A DNA stretch of 64,000 nucleotides from Agelas oroides (lineage: Eukaryota > Porifera > Demospongiae > Agelasida > Agelasidae). The translations under genes were made by a program, and so were the position numbers. This document shows positions 45,601-53,561 of this stretch, piece after piece; position 1 is the stretch's first letter; each line of letters begins with the position of its first letter. Below the pieces are notes generated by a model. That model was not told where the DNA came from. It searched no databases and saw only the letters and a list, made by a program, of their open reading frames with translations. Location of the stretch: the NCBI GenBank assembly GCA_949130485.1, contig OX422197.1, positions 3,664,205 to 3,728,204 on the forward strand. Direction: 5' to 3'.

Positions 45601-48600
45601 CCCACCCTACTTGTTTGGGCAGGCTCTAAACACTAAACCAAGACAACCATGCCTAACACTGGCCTCCAGCAATCAATTCCCCAGCATTACAGCTTGAGGA
45701 AACAAAATCCACACTACCAGCTCTGCACAGCCAGACTGTCACCTGGAGTGTGATGCTCTGCACAGTCTCACCAGCTCTGGACATGCTCCATGTCACCTCG
45801 CAGACTGCTGGGCCTGCCCCAACAATGCAGGGTTCAGCCAAAACCACAGCTAGAGTTAGAGATCACTCGATTGTACTCAAACGCTACCAGTTGACATGCA
45901 TTAATTATTTCACAAAACTGGAGTGCTTGTAGTAAACACACACACACACACACACACTTAAGGCTACATAGCAAAGCACAAGCCCAGACATTTCAGTATC
46001 TCAACTTGAGCAACAGTCTAGCTGACTAGGTAGATGCTGCAATTTAAGTACCCAATTTATGAAAATATGTTACCTGGCAAATAGCATCTTTCAGACTGGA
46101 CAAGAGCTTTGTAGGAGTAAGGCCATGAGAAGCAGCAACACACCGCATCTGAGGAAAATATCATACTTGCTTATTCATAAGCCTACAAATAGGTGTACAA
46201 TACTGACATACAAATCATGCTCTAGCAATTCCTCACTAAAAGTACTGGTTCAACACACTGAATTGACAGGAAAATCACGAAAGACACTTTGAATAAGTTG
46301 GCATATTTGAATGGAGTGTGATAAACATGGGTCACTTTTCAACAGCAAACAACAGGAACGTAGTAAAAACTGTCTTATGAGCAAACTCAACCTCCTAGAA
46401 AGTAATGTGCAGCAAGTATTTAACTGTAGAGATTCATGCTGCCAATCTCGGTTCAAGGAAAAAAATAGCCTCGTTCCCAGGCCTGTTCAAAAAATCGGAG
46501 CAAAGGGCCTGGTATCAACTATTTGCGCATGTGCTTAATTTCCTGACATTCCAGGAATTCCGGATAATACCATGTTATCTCCGTGTGCTGTGACGTCAGG
46601 TACATGATATATTTAACCGTACACTGTTAATAAAGGCTATTTGTGTGAAGGACCTGGATTCTGCCGCTTTATATGCCTTCCTGCGACTTTGAGGCGAAGC
46701 GACAGCGCTCAAATTCGATAGGAAAAGCATCTATGAAGCATGTAATTCGCTGCTTATGGTGGTGGCACTGGACTCACAGTCAGCATATCCAACAATTGTG
46801 GCAATGGTAATATTAAACTAAACACACTGACTATTTCATAGCCACCTCCATCTCGTTCAATCTTGATCAGTGCCGTAGTACTTGTTGGACATTTAGAGAG
46901 CCTCACCATTGTAGAGCACCTTGTACAGGCGCCACAAGCACCTTTCAGCTCTATTTTCAAATTGCACTCGGAACAGCAAAGGTACTCCTCACAAGACAGC
47001 ACACTTCTGATTTCACCAACCACTGCTTTCGGTGTACAAGTGGTGTCTTTGTGCTGAACAAAGTCACAGTTCACTTCGCCAATGTCGTCAGCATCCCATA
47101 TTACTGACCCTTCAGTTTTGGAAAGGTAGTTCACTCTACTGAACTGTCTTACCAGCATCTTATACGTCTGTCCTTTCTTTACGGTCCCAATGTTTTCTTC
47201 CCACAGAACTAGTCGGCACATCCCTGTTTCATCGGCTATAAAACAGTCTTGCTTCACCAGCTGTCAAAGCTTTGTTTTGCTCTGTACGCTTACTGGAGCT
47301 TCAATGTTCTCAACTTTTGCAACAATTGAAGTTATCGAATCGGGAGCCAGCTGACATAACTTGTCCACAGTCACCTGCTCATTGTCCTCACTTGCATCAA
47401 TCTCAAATTGACGTTCAGACTGTTCGTGATGACGCAACAATCTCGTAATCACCACTGGTTCTGTTCCTTGCTTCCTGGATGTTGCAGTTAACCAGTGCCA
47501 CACTACTGCAATTTTCATGTGACTGATTCAACCTCTTCCACAGTTTAGGTTCGAATGAACCTTCTTGGATTGATCTGCAATTGTACCTCGGAAGTATCTT
47601 GCTCTCATTCACAGGTGAGATACGTATGTAACCACTCCATGAACTCTTTTTCTCCTCACAAATTTTCGAGAGTTCAATCTCTTCTGTTATACACTTCGAT
47701 TTCTTCACTGGTAAAATAGTAAAATTGGCTTTCCATTTTGCTCTGTCTTGTCGCTAACAAATCCTCTAGCTGACAAAATGCTCACAATTCTGAACCTTTC
47801 ACTTCACTGTTTTTTATACCCATGCATGGTCCATAATTTATGCAAACCAACTGGATTGGTTAGAATACAAATCATGCTATCATTGGTCAGTTCTGAAGTG
47901 ATCCCACCTAGCTAAGTCAGGGGCGGCAGAGCAAGGGGGGTGGGGGGGGGGGGGGGGGGGCAAATGCCCCCCCCCCCCCCCCCCCCCCCAATCCGAAGAC
48001 GGCTGCTGCTACTTGATGAGTAATAATATACAACAGTTACTATCAAAATGCCAGTGTCAACGATGCATCGTTTACTTACCATACGGTTTTAAAAGAACTA
48101 TCCAGCACAAACCACGTCTCTCAAAGTAGGATTTCTGGGTGTGACTGGATAAGTTTATTTACTTTTAAAGGTTATAATTAGACAAACACGTGCACGGACC
48201 ATAGTGCCCCCCCTTTCAAGCTGTTAGGCGTGGTGACCTTTGTGACCACTTTTGCAGTGAGTGATCACTGAACTAGTTTCAAAGTGAAGTACACTGTTCT
48301 TGTCCAGGTCATCAATTCGTCTATAAGATGTCCACCTCATCAGGCCCGACACATACAAGGTTGACTATAGTGACTGAAACGCCTCGTGACAACTGACGTG
48401 CATCGTGGCAAATTGTGGTATTACTCCCGCCATGTACTCTAGTCGGACCAGTGGCATTTGGGTACAATATGGCCTCAGAAGCGATCTCAGAGCACCTAAT
48501 TTTAAAAATAGCGATATAATATAAAAGCCGATATATGGAATGTCATAGTTCATAACCACATGATATAGGTCATCATTTGACACACCCGTGCATAATTTCA

Positions 48601-49942
48601 CGTGAGCTTTACGCACTAATTAAGTGCATGCACAAACAGTAGCCTTTTCTCCGATTTTTCGAACGGGCCTGGAAACAAGGCTAGGATGAATACTGTCTGC
48701 ACTTTGAAATATTTCAAGGGAGTGAGGCTAGCTTTAGACATTGGCAAATCAGAAGATATGGTAAACATGAGTAACACAAGATTGTCAGTAACATATAGCT
48801 CCATCACCTGCATATGGGCAGAAGCTTTGAGGACGAGGGAAGGCTTTAATGCAATCCTGAGCAGAGAAATCACACACGTCAACAGCAAGTTTCCCCCTGC
48901 GAACCTGAAGGAAGAACATCCTAGTGTAATTCATAATGCTTTGACATAATGGATTTCCATAAGTGGCTATTAACTTTCATGACATGAAGCGCTACTACAT
49001 ATAAAAGTACCTTCCAATCTGGCCGTATGCAGATACTGTGAACTCCTGTTGTCTGCAATTGGGAAAACTGATGATAAAAACTCATAGACCTATACCTCAT
49101 TTTTACAAGTTTTAGCTGAAGAGATAAAAGGTCTAGCTGAAGAAACTGACTTAAAGCTTGTAGTGGCAAACATCACCACATAATCAACTTCCTGGTTATA
49201 GTACTAACACAATAGAACACTATAAAACCTGGTATCTCCACTTTGCTCTCCTTCTCGAAAAGCTTCTTTTAGTCTGGCAATCACCGGGTGTCTCTCAAGT
49301 TCAAGGACACCAAGAGGAGGGTTGGGATCCGGAAAGAACAGACCAATGTGTTTGCTGAAACACAAATGTGTGTCATATCTCGTAGCAGGTTATTACGACA
49401 ATAAAACAAACAAGAACACAGTGACCCTCACCAGACTGCATTTCTCACTTTCATACTCCCATGGGTAAACAGAGCTAGGCATTTGGAATGGATAGTGGAT
49501 GGAGCATCTACAAGAAAGAACATCCAATAGCATTAACTACAGATCTAAAGGACGACCCCACTGTAAGCCAGGGAGGTCATAAATCAACGTGAACAATTGT
49601 TGGTCTGTCAGAAAGTCTATTGGCATGTACACTAGATACATAAAGTGTAATGAACACCCTATGAAGAATGCTACAAGTATTACAGCTTACCTACAAATGG
49701 GATGATGGTTGCAAAACTCTCCACTAGTTCTGCAATAGAAGTACACAAAGAAATGTTACACAAGACCAACAAAGCAACATCATTACATCACAATACAAGA
49801 AAATATTTTTAAAATCTTTACACCATTTGCAGTCCCTTCAGGAAATGCTTACAAAGTAAGGTTTGAGTGACCAGCCCCATTTTACATACCTTTTAGGGTA
49901 ATGTGTGTTTTGATCTGTGGCAACACAAACCTGATAGCAACT
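30465..49942 (-). CDS. ATR: ATR checkpoint kinase, HEAT-repeat region (multi-exon, partial)
   Basis: Minus-strand exons, 5' to 3': 49890-49942 (tentative), 49691-49729, 49432-49507, 49229-49354, 49011-49052, 48808-48904, 46074-46148, 34740-34814, 34528-34572, 33436-33528, 32243-32344, 30465-30650. All have GT/AG borders, and phases agree across every junction in this order. The joined protein contains KVRNAVCKHIGLFFPDPNPP, VSAYGQIGRFAGGNLLL, MRCVAASHGLTPTKLLSSLK, FLVELLHKKKEL, VATTFDVKDLKQFFE, VCQATPEASEALKFCAQTLD and FEVSTLLRSDCKNILN. This aligns block by block with the N-terminal alpha-solenoid of metazoan ATR, roughly residues 650-950 of a ~2,600-residue protein. ATR, bound to ATRIP at RPA-coated single-stranded DNA, phosphorylates CHK1 in the replication-stress response. 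The N-terminal exons and the kinase domain were not found here. Introns, one of about 11 kb, are filled with transposons. No lesion is seen in any exon. Confidence 0.8.
30839..31526. mobile_element. long inverted-repeat MITE in an ATR intron
   Basis: GGTTACAGGTAAATGTTCAT at 30839 pairs with the inverse of TTCATGAACAGGTACTGTAACC ending at 31526. The arms stay related for about 150 bp (TTTCCTACAAAAAAG...CCAGTCACTACAGAG on both sides). A partial relative is at about 2230-2290. The short frames inside lack domains. Confidence 0.7.
31527..32242. other. ATR intron sequence
   Basis: Non-coding intron between the exons at 30465 and 32243; no repeat recognised. Confidence 0.5.
32243..32344 (-). CDS. 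ATR: ATR exon (LLVDCFKHLF block)
   Basis: 102 nt, phase 0. Acceptor TTTTTACAG|ACT, donor CTCAAG|GTAGCA. It encodes TPRTLLVDCFKHLFLYLVQN and ends in ASRFLK, equivalent to the REILINNFKYIFSHLV helix pair of vertebrate ATR. Confidence 0.8.
32403..32893. mobile_element. degenerate MITE with CCCCC/GGGGG flanks
   Basis: TACCATAAGTTCCCGATAAT followed by AGTCCCCC on the left resembles, in inverse, GGGGGGGCATATTTTCAGGA + GGTTACATTA on the right. It is a diverged cousin of the elements at 24305 and 40632. Confidence 0.5.
32894..33435. other. ATR intron sequence
   Basis: Non-coding intron between the exons at 32243 and 33436; nothing recognisable. Confidence 0.5.
33436..33528 (-). CDS. ATR: ATR exon (PLLVCQATPEAS block)
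   Basis: 93 nt, phase 0. Acceptor ATGTTGCAG|ACA, donor GACATG|GTGAGT. It encodes TIREVFVPLLVCQATPEASE and continues to TLDM, corresponding to the LLPDLAAKASPAAS block of vertebrate ATR. Confidence 0.8.
33620..34286. mobile_element. TIR element TTAACTCTTTACC
   Basis: TTAACTCTTTACC (33620-33632) and GGTAAAGAGTTAA (34274-34286) are exact inverses. The right part has a tandem pair of CGCCGTTCGGCATCATTGGT. It has no ORF and lies in an ATR intron. Confidence 0.7.
34528..34572 (-). CDS. ATR: ATR micro-exon
   Basis: 45 nt encoding VATTFDVKDLKQFFE, with acceptor CAACACAG|GTA and donor TTTGAG|GTGAGT. Phase 0 on both sides, continuing the preceding exon at FRQ. Confidence 0.8.
34740..34814 (-). CDS. 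ATR: ATR exon (FLVELLHKKK block)
   Basis: 75 nt, phase 0. Acceptor CATGTAG|TTT, donor CGTCAG|GTATTC. It starts FLVELLHKKKELAVTPD and follows exon 46074-46148 (ending KDAICQ) across an 11-kb intron; vertebrate ATR has ICQFLV at this very junction. Confidence 0.85.
35203..35346. mobile_element. near-perfect hairpin MITE, 144 bp
   Basis: GGTTATTGCACTATG...GAGGCTCTACG, GAAACCT and GATGTTACATAATCA are each mirrored on the right (TGATTATGTAACATC, AGGTTTC, CGTAGAGCC, CATAGTGCAATAACC). The two arms pair over almost the whole length. It lies in the 11-kb ATR intron. Confidence 0.85.
35347..36575. other. ATR intron, unassigned
   Basis: Short frames near 35357-35923 show no domain. 'GGTTTCTAAACAGCATTT' occurs twice (36090 and 36120). 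I see nothing else. Confidence 0.4.
36576..36900 (-). pseudogene. CACTA/EnSpm-like transposase exon fragment
   Basis: The minus-strand frame reads LLRCPKIARGRR, ILEKLQNMFRRPGFCSKLQH, GIEDVYDGQLYPALMKPGQY and NPHNISFQLNADK. The succession 'RPGF..KLQHR', 'DVYDG' and 'NISF..N-D' is typical of the large animal CACTA-like transposases, where the D is thought to be catalytic. It ends at a donor-like site after NADK. No other exons were recognised, so it is a fragment. Family assignment rests on motif memory. Confidence 0.5.
36901..37439. other. ATR intron, unassigned
   Basis: No domain or repeat recognised. Confidence 0.4.
37440..37840 (+). repeat. partly repeated ORF, weak DUF6589-like motif
   Basis: AAGATGCTTTCATCAAA + GTCCTTG occurs three times (about 37488, 37635, 37810), two of them followed by GAGCAGGATGTATCCT. 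The frame through 37459-37839 ends with NENTREGMIEIMEQLHAYAP, which resembles the NEN..DMI.I...LHKYVP block of DUF6589 proteins (compare 8.9 kb). It is low-confidence as a gene fragment. Confidence 0.35.
37841..39239. other. ATR intron, unassigned
   Basis: A direct duplication TTGGACAACTATTTCA is near 37990-38010. No gene recognised. Confidence 0.4.
39240..39773 (-). pseudogene. Tc1/mariner (IS630-like) transposase 5' fragment
   Basis: MMSAEPGRKAPYSKDIVWRV at the start is nearly the same as the start of the transposase at 42227-43066 (MSAEQGRKAPYSADMRWRM). The frame stops at IYK*, but QTGDV, SEMYKAVHEMTGLEVSASAL and HRHGLTRKK follow in the same strand and order. It covers only the DNA-binding half; stops and shifts make it dead. 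Confidence 0.75.
40632..41034. mobile_element. MITE, second copy of the 24305 family (inverted)
   Basis: TACCGTATAATCTCTCGAAA at 40632 and the inverse of AAGATTACGATA at the right. The interior is about 75% like 24305-24719 in the opposite orientation. Confidence 0.7.
41280..42043 (+). pseudogene. gene of an unnamed transposon-associated family (GYVKPGHGAKG)
   Basis: The frame from 41411 reads VEFGYVKPGHGAKGRQEWIF, SDKDLEEMYKEHIGKTEIMF, a basic linker (KKRPWSPSTGDSPTHSKKKS), then TGA at 41741-41743, and in the same frame NVWAHLINMKKHQSFDDPPD, KPFFRG and LLDQLDKLSTLLDKGIIDHS. Upstream VKKWRINRRFKSVTEV is followed by TAG and TAA. I remember similar proteins as repetitive, unnamed ORFs in sponges and corals; no enzyme motif is visible. 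Three stop codons make it a pseudogene. Confidence 0.6.
42227..43066 (-). pseudogene. Tc1/mariner (IS630-like) transposase, C-terminally truncated
   Basis: From MSAEQGRKAPYSADMRWRM the protein has an HTH (YTEIAESLNVAVSTVHSTCK), a linker GDVQSSKQPLRPQSRKLDEN, a second HTH-like region (VVVSEATVCRLLMRHGFTRK), and the first part of the DDE core with FFVWVDETGSDARNYMRKFG (first catalytic D) and VAAISSDGLTAVK. It ends VPNMLPFDG and then unrelated residues, so the second D and the final D/E are deleted. The 840-nt frame has no internal stop, which suggests the deletion is younger than the lesions in most neighbours. The right TIR lies 45 bp upstream of the first codon. Confidence 0.85.
43120..43440 (+). 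pseudogene. fragment of a transposon protein with a LEDH motif
   Basis: The first piece, QKEIIERAQLELFSRTQEPV, runs into a donor-like GTGAGT at about 43189. The second reads HFPNATMTPNLLTLEDHT, then in another frame GFGFIGEKSVETIY. The arrangement TPxxxxLEDH...GFGFxGExxxESIH is common at the C-terminus of repetitive sponge/cnidarian ORFs of unknown function. Confidence 0.4.
43441..44204. other. ATR intron, unassigned
   Basis: No domain. A short repeat AGGAGCTAACACAAACTGA occurs at 43986 and 44066. Confidence 0.4.
44205..45535 (+). pseudogene. DIRS-like retrotransposon: reverse transcriptase and RNase H remnant
   Basis: In order and in shifting frames: GRTAGPFLSPSF, TVSPLGAVPKKRSKKWRLIM, SINDGIDISNFPLRYSTVW, HSLMVKLDVNSVFCLCPVRP (RT motif A region), then a jump to LCEQLRIPLAEDKHEGPTTL, LVEYLGILLDSSAFEARLPA, RAFLRRMIDLST, an RNase H stretch (DTDSSRKIGYGAYCNGEWLN, KELYPIVLTAAVWVH, VQFVCDNQAVFHSIVAGTS) and QHLPGKQNSLS. 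It ends near SASEDTLMLFTTFLAST, the start of a YR-type segment. The central RT motifs are deleted. DIRS elements integrate by tyrosine recombinase; none remains attached here. Confidence 0.8.
45536..46073. other. ATR intron with a CA microsatellite
   Basis: (CA)n at 45937-45957. No other feature. Confidence 0.6.
46074..46148 (-). CDS. ATR: ATR exon (RCVAASHG block)
   Basis: 75 nt encoding MRCVAASHGLTPTKLLSSLK + DAICQ, phase 0 on both sides, acceptor TTTCCTCAG|ATG and donor TGCCAG|GTAACA. Confidence 0.8.
46754..47708 (-). pseudogene. RPA1-like single-strand-binding protein gene, decayed
   Basis: Order on the minus strand: a first OB-fold-like region (SSWSGYIRISPVNESKILPR, VALVNCNIQEARNR) starting after acceptor-like TTTACCAG; a shift near 47420-47520; a linker; TGA at 47264-47266; then in the same frame a second OB fold (KQDCFIADETGMCRLVLWEE, VRQFSRVNYLSKTEG, WDADDIGEV) and a four-cysteine cluster (CCSECNLKIELKGACGACTR + CSTMVRL). 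This is the layout of RPA large-subunit C-terminal domains, which bind ssDNA. It lies inside an ATR intron on the same strand. Such RPA-like genes are also carried by transposons (for example Helitrons), and I think this is one; no helicase is seen. Confidence 0.6.
47942..47989. repeat. G-run / CAAATG / C-run hairpin
   Basis: About 19 G, then CAAATG, then about 23 C. The two runs are mutually complementary, and each can also form a quadruplex or i-motif. Exact run lengths may be unreliable. Confidence 0.75.
47990..48807. other. ATR intron with a MITE fragment
   Basis: At 48640-48683 'AGCCTTTTCTCCGATTTTTC' and 'GGGCCTGGAAACAAGGCTAG' form a degenerate member of the GTTCCCAGGCC family. Otherwise non-coding. 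Confidence 0.45.
48808..49942 (-). CDS. ATR: ATR exon cluster (five to six short exons)
   Basis: Exons 49890-49942 (tentative: its acceptor TTTTGAAG|AGTTGC is weak), 49691-49729, 49432-49507, 49229-49354, 49011-49052 and 48808-48904, separated by introns of about 75-160 bp. Split codons rebuild sensible residues at each junction: G|AT, TG|C, AG|A, AG|G. Product includes KELVESFATIIPFV, APSTIHSKCLALFTHGSMKV, HIGLFFPDPNPPLGVLELER and FTVSAYGQIGR. These are HEAT-type helices of ATR. Confidence 0.8.
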
Positions 49943-49959
49943 CTTCAAAACTTGCAAAA

Positions 49960-50235
49960 AACATGTGTAGCAGTCCCAGGCAGAAATCAAACATTATTCC
50001 ATCGCATATTTCGATCGCACTACCGCATTCGACACATTGTAGCACAGAAGTTCCGTTGAGGGTGGGGCTCATACGCACAGCATTGACGTGTCAGGTATTT
50101 GCGCATCTATGCAGTGTGGATGAGCCCCTCCCTCAACGGATGTTCTGCACTACAATGCTTCGAATGCGGTAACGCAATCGAAATAAGAGTCGAAATAAGC
50201 AACAAAATAATGTTCGATTTCTACCCAAGACGGCA
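49960..50235. mobile_element. long palindromic element (ATCAAACATTATTCCATCGC)
   Basis: The left arm from about 49960 (AGAAATCAAACATTATTCCA, CGCATTCGACACATTGTAGC, TCCGTTGAGGG) is mirrored on the right (CCCTCAACGGATGTTCTGC, CTACAATGCTTCGAATGCGG, AATAATGTTCGATTTCTACC). A second copy's left arm is at 63815-64000, cut by the window end. Confidence 0.75.
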
Positions 50236-51712
50236 ACATGTCAATCTCCCAATTTATGGAAACTTTACATCAGGTGTCAGACCAACAGTGTGTATATCCC
50301 ACCACAGATACAGTGCTCCAAAGCAAGAGAGCAACACTTTGATAAATAGTAAAGTCCTCCTATCATCTTATTTACACATATGAACGGTACAAATCGTTAT
50401 TTGCATGTACACGGCCTGCGCTGCGAGTTTTAGCTTCTCTATATACTTGCCATACCTAAGAACAGCTGTTGTGACATCACAGACAATTTGTGATGTCACA
50501 GATGTGCACTACGATGCCAACAAACCATCAGCCAGCTAAAATTTATCATATTCGAACCGAGTATTAGCTAAAACTTCGATTAACTAGGCTTCGTGGACAA
50601 CGTAGCAAATCAACTACAACTGGTTCTGCGCAGAGCCAACTCACAACTTCCTTGATCACCCTAAAAACCAGGAGGCGAGTCCTCAGAGTAAAACAACACT
50701 GTGCAATGTCAGAAACGTGCACTCTACCACAAGAAAGTGTCAGATTTCGCCAGTAAATGCGGATCAATGAAGACAGCAGCCATACTGTTCACCTAGCCAC
50801 CGTTGTGGTTAATGACATCATGAAAGGAACGCCCACCCATGAAACTTCGCTAAAATGGCCTAAAGTTACTGTTTTCACACAAAGGCGCTCTCATACCTTC
50901 CAGGAAGCTTATTCCAAGAAAAGTACTTGAAACAAAACTTTAACCTATCTCAAATCCATCTTTCCAGTAAATCCTGTTAACTGGGAGTTTTGTGGCTATA
51001 CTATGCTAAACACTTTTGCCTCTCAATAAATAGATTTTCTTGACAACACTTGGGAGTGAAGCCTGTTGACTACCCTCATAATAAACTTCCAAGTAAAGGC
51101 TACTTTCACACAGCACTTAACTTCAAGAAGCAGGGCTAACTATGCTAAACACTTTTTCTGAATGGGCGACTGTTGGCAGCCATATTAATGAGACATCACG
51201 TGACACTTAATTAATTTAGGGGAAGCATAACAAGTGCTGAGTCATTCCTTTTATGTACTTTGTAAACACATTTGATGTGTGTGTCAAGCTCTGCAGCTAA
51301 ATGTTTCCAAAATTGAAAGTTTTGCCCTTTTGCTTCGGAGCACTGTACTTGGTGGATTTACAACGAGGTACATGGTCATGAAACGATATCCCACACATAA
51401 GAGCATACAACCTGGAAGGGCCATCTACACAACAACCACTCTTGAGCGAGGCAGTGATTGTGCATTCCCGTAAACTAACCACAACAGCTGTTGCATAAAT
51501 CAGTGTTACTAGTCGGAGGTCAATTGTCAAGCATTGCTTAGCAGCTCTGGACACAGTTAGTACTGTAGATATTTCATAACTAGGTTATGGTTAGGGTTAG
51601 GGATGTTCAAGGGTCTTAACCAAATATTGATAACACCATAATTATGAAAGTTGGTATAAGGAGGTTATGCAGTAGGCGATGCTAACTCATGTGATCAGCA
51701 TTACCTGCCATT
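50236..51712. other. no recognisable gene
   Basis: A palindrome TGTGACATCACA / TGTGATGTCACA at about 50469-50500 contains CRE-like TGACATCA. Several single-frame ORFs lack domains. It could hold upstream ATR exons or its 5' region, but I see no supporting motif. Confidence 0.4.
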
Positions 51713-52440
51713 TTGAGTGGCAAAACGATGGGCACAAATTGTTACGCAGTTGGTTGCACTAATTACTACACCAAAGGCTCTGTCTGGGGTTCTTTACTAT
51801 TATTTCCCGGCAGATATAGAGCTAAGAGCACGGTGGGTAGCTGCCATGGGACGAAAGAATTGGATGCCCACTCAGCACTTGTGGATATGTATCGCTCACT
51901 TCATATCAGGGGAACAGAGCAATGATCCACTCTCTCCTGATTATGTACCTTCCGTATTCGCCCATACCAAAAGTCCTCTGAAAGGAAAGCTTGTGAAGGA
52001 TATGAAAAGGTTTGAGAGACCATCAGAAACAAAGAGAAGAGTGGAGAACAGAAAAAGACTGAATGTTGCTAGTTCTTTGCTACGGCTTTCTGAAGTTGGT
52101 AATGGTTCTGAATACTGTGAACCACACACAGGCAACTTGTACAATGACTGATCCGGCAATGGTAGATTTAGAGGAGATGGATACAGAGTGGCTTTTACAA
52201 CCAGGAAGTAAGGCTGGAGAATGAACAGCTAAAAGGAGACCTCTAAATTGATGTTAAAATGTGCTTCACTAGAGGGTAAATGCCAAAGTTTAAGAGAGAA
52301 ATGTGAGCAATTAAAGACAATTCATATTTAGCTGAGAAATCTTTCCAAGATGCAAAGCAAAGGTAAAATACTTTACTGGACTGCCTAATTCTGAAACTTT
52401 AATGGCTCTTTTTTAGTTGTGTGGTTTCCGCTATTCAAAG
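51713..52440 (+). pseudogene. THAP/DDE_Tnp_4 transposon gene, 5' part
   Basis: A THAP zinc finger is read as MGTNCYAVGCTNYYTKGS and, after a frame change near 51775, FPADIELRARWVAAMGRKNW, ICIAHFISG, NDPLSPDYVPSVFAH. A basic region follows (KDMKRFERPSETKRRVENRK), then pieces of a coiled coil (RLENEQLKGDL, NSYLAEKSFQDAKQ) and VKYFTGLPNSETLMALF, the start of the transposase N-domain. Stops and shifts abound and the catalytic half is missing: at about 52500 the sequence changes to a Ty3/Gypsy fragment. THAP domains bind the element's own ends. Confidence 0.75.
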
Positions 52441-52504
52441 CAGCAATAGCAGTGCCCTTACATAATTTATTACAATTTTGATTAAACATCATCTTAACAC
52501 AGGA

Positions 52505-53030
52505 GACCAAGACACCACATTGATGCCCAAGGTCTTCATACCATGTCCTCCAAACTTGATGCCATTGCTCAAGCACCACAGCCTAAGAATCTCCAGCAAC
52601 TACAATTGCTCTTGGGACTGTTGAATTATTATCGTAAGTTTATTCCAAACCTAGCCACCATTGTGCACCTACTCAACAAGCTTCTGCATCACGATGCCAA
52701 GTGGAACTGGACTCCCAAGTGTGCACAGGTATTTGCAGAGGCAAGCAAGCTCTCACTTCATACAGGTCCTGACCAAGTTGCAACCAAACAATCATAACAA
52801 GTTCAAAATCACAACAATCAAGCTAAGGCCCACGATCTCACCATCGGCCAGCAAGTCATGGAAAAGGAACTTCAGAGGAGGAAGCAGAGTGCGTGCACAG
52901 CATGCAGTGATGGCAATTCAGTCATTTAAGCAGGGAAGACAGTGTGTGAGAGCTATTGGAGACTTGTGGATGGCCATACAAGTTTTCTTGCCTGAAGCAA
53001 AAGTTTGCAGCAGGAGTCATTCGTGTTGAG
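52505..53030 (+). pseudogene. Ty3/Gypsy RT-RNase H junction and integrase-tail fragments
   Basis: HIDAQGLHTMSSKLDAIAQA, QQLQLLLGLLNYYRKFIPNL and WNWTPKCAQVFAEAS are the RT connection region just before RNase H. Directly after, NNQAKAHDLTIGQQVMEKEL resembles the C-terminal tail of gypsy integrases, so the middle was deleted. No LTR seen. Confidence 0.7.
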
Positions 53031-53561
53031 TATGGAAGACAAGGATTATCGCAGCCTCAATATAGCAAATTACATGCAACTTACTGATTGAGTAGACAAG
53101 GTTGGAGACTGTATGTCTATGAACTTTCCTGCATCTGCCATCATGCCTCACTAAAGCTGATGTATATATAGTCTAATGTGTGATGACCTTTCACAAGGGA
53201 ACATGCAGTGTTGCTCAATCTCTACCTTCTATGATGTCTGGTTGAAGGAGCTCCCATATGTACAAATTTCTAAGGTTCTACATGCTTCTGAGGTGTTCTT
53301 GTGTACCATAAGCTCACACTAATACCCCCCCCACTCCCCCTTCATGCTTTAGGTGTGGACAAAGTACTATGATGTGTACTGACTGCCAACAGTTTCCACA
53401 TGATTCGAACCATTGAGTTGTTGTCACAAGTGTTTTGTAAATGAATTTTAATGCCCATGCATAACAGCAAAACCACACCTCATGATTTTCTAGCACTAAA
53501 TGCAGGTCACTATGGGGAGACTATTTGGATGTCAACTTCTGACGCCAACACTGTTTGATCA
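53031..53561. other. non-coding
   Basis: No feature recognised. Confidence 0.4.

Noticed and set aside
50564-50767. First exon of ATR
   Set aside because: The minus-strand frame has no similarity I can recognise to ATR and no clear donor.
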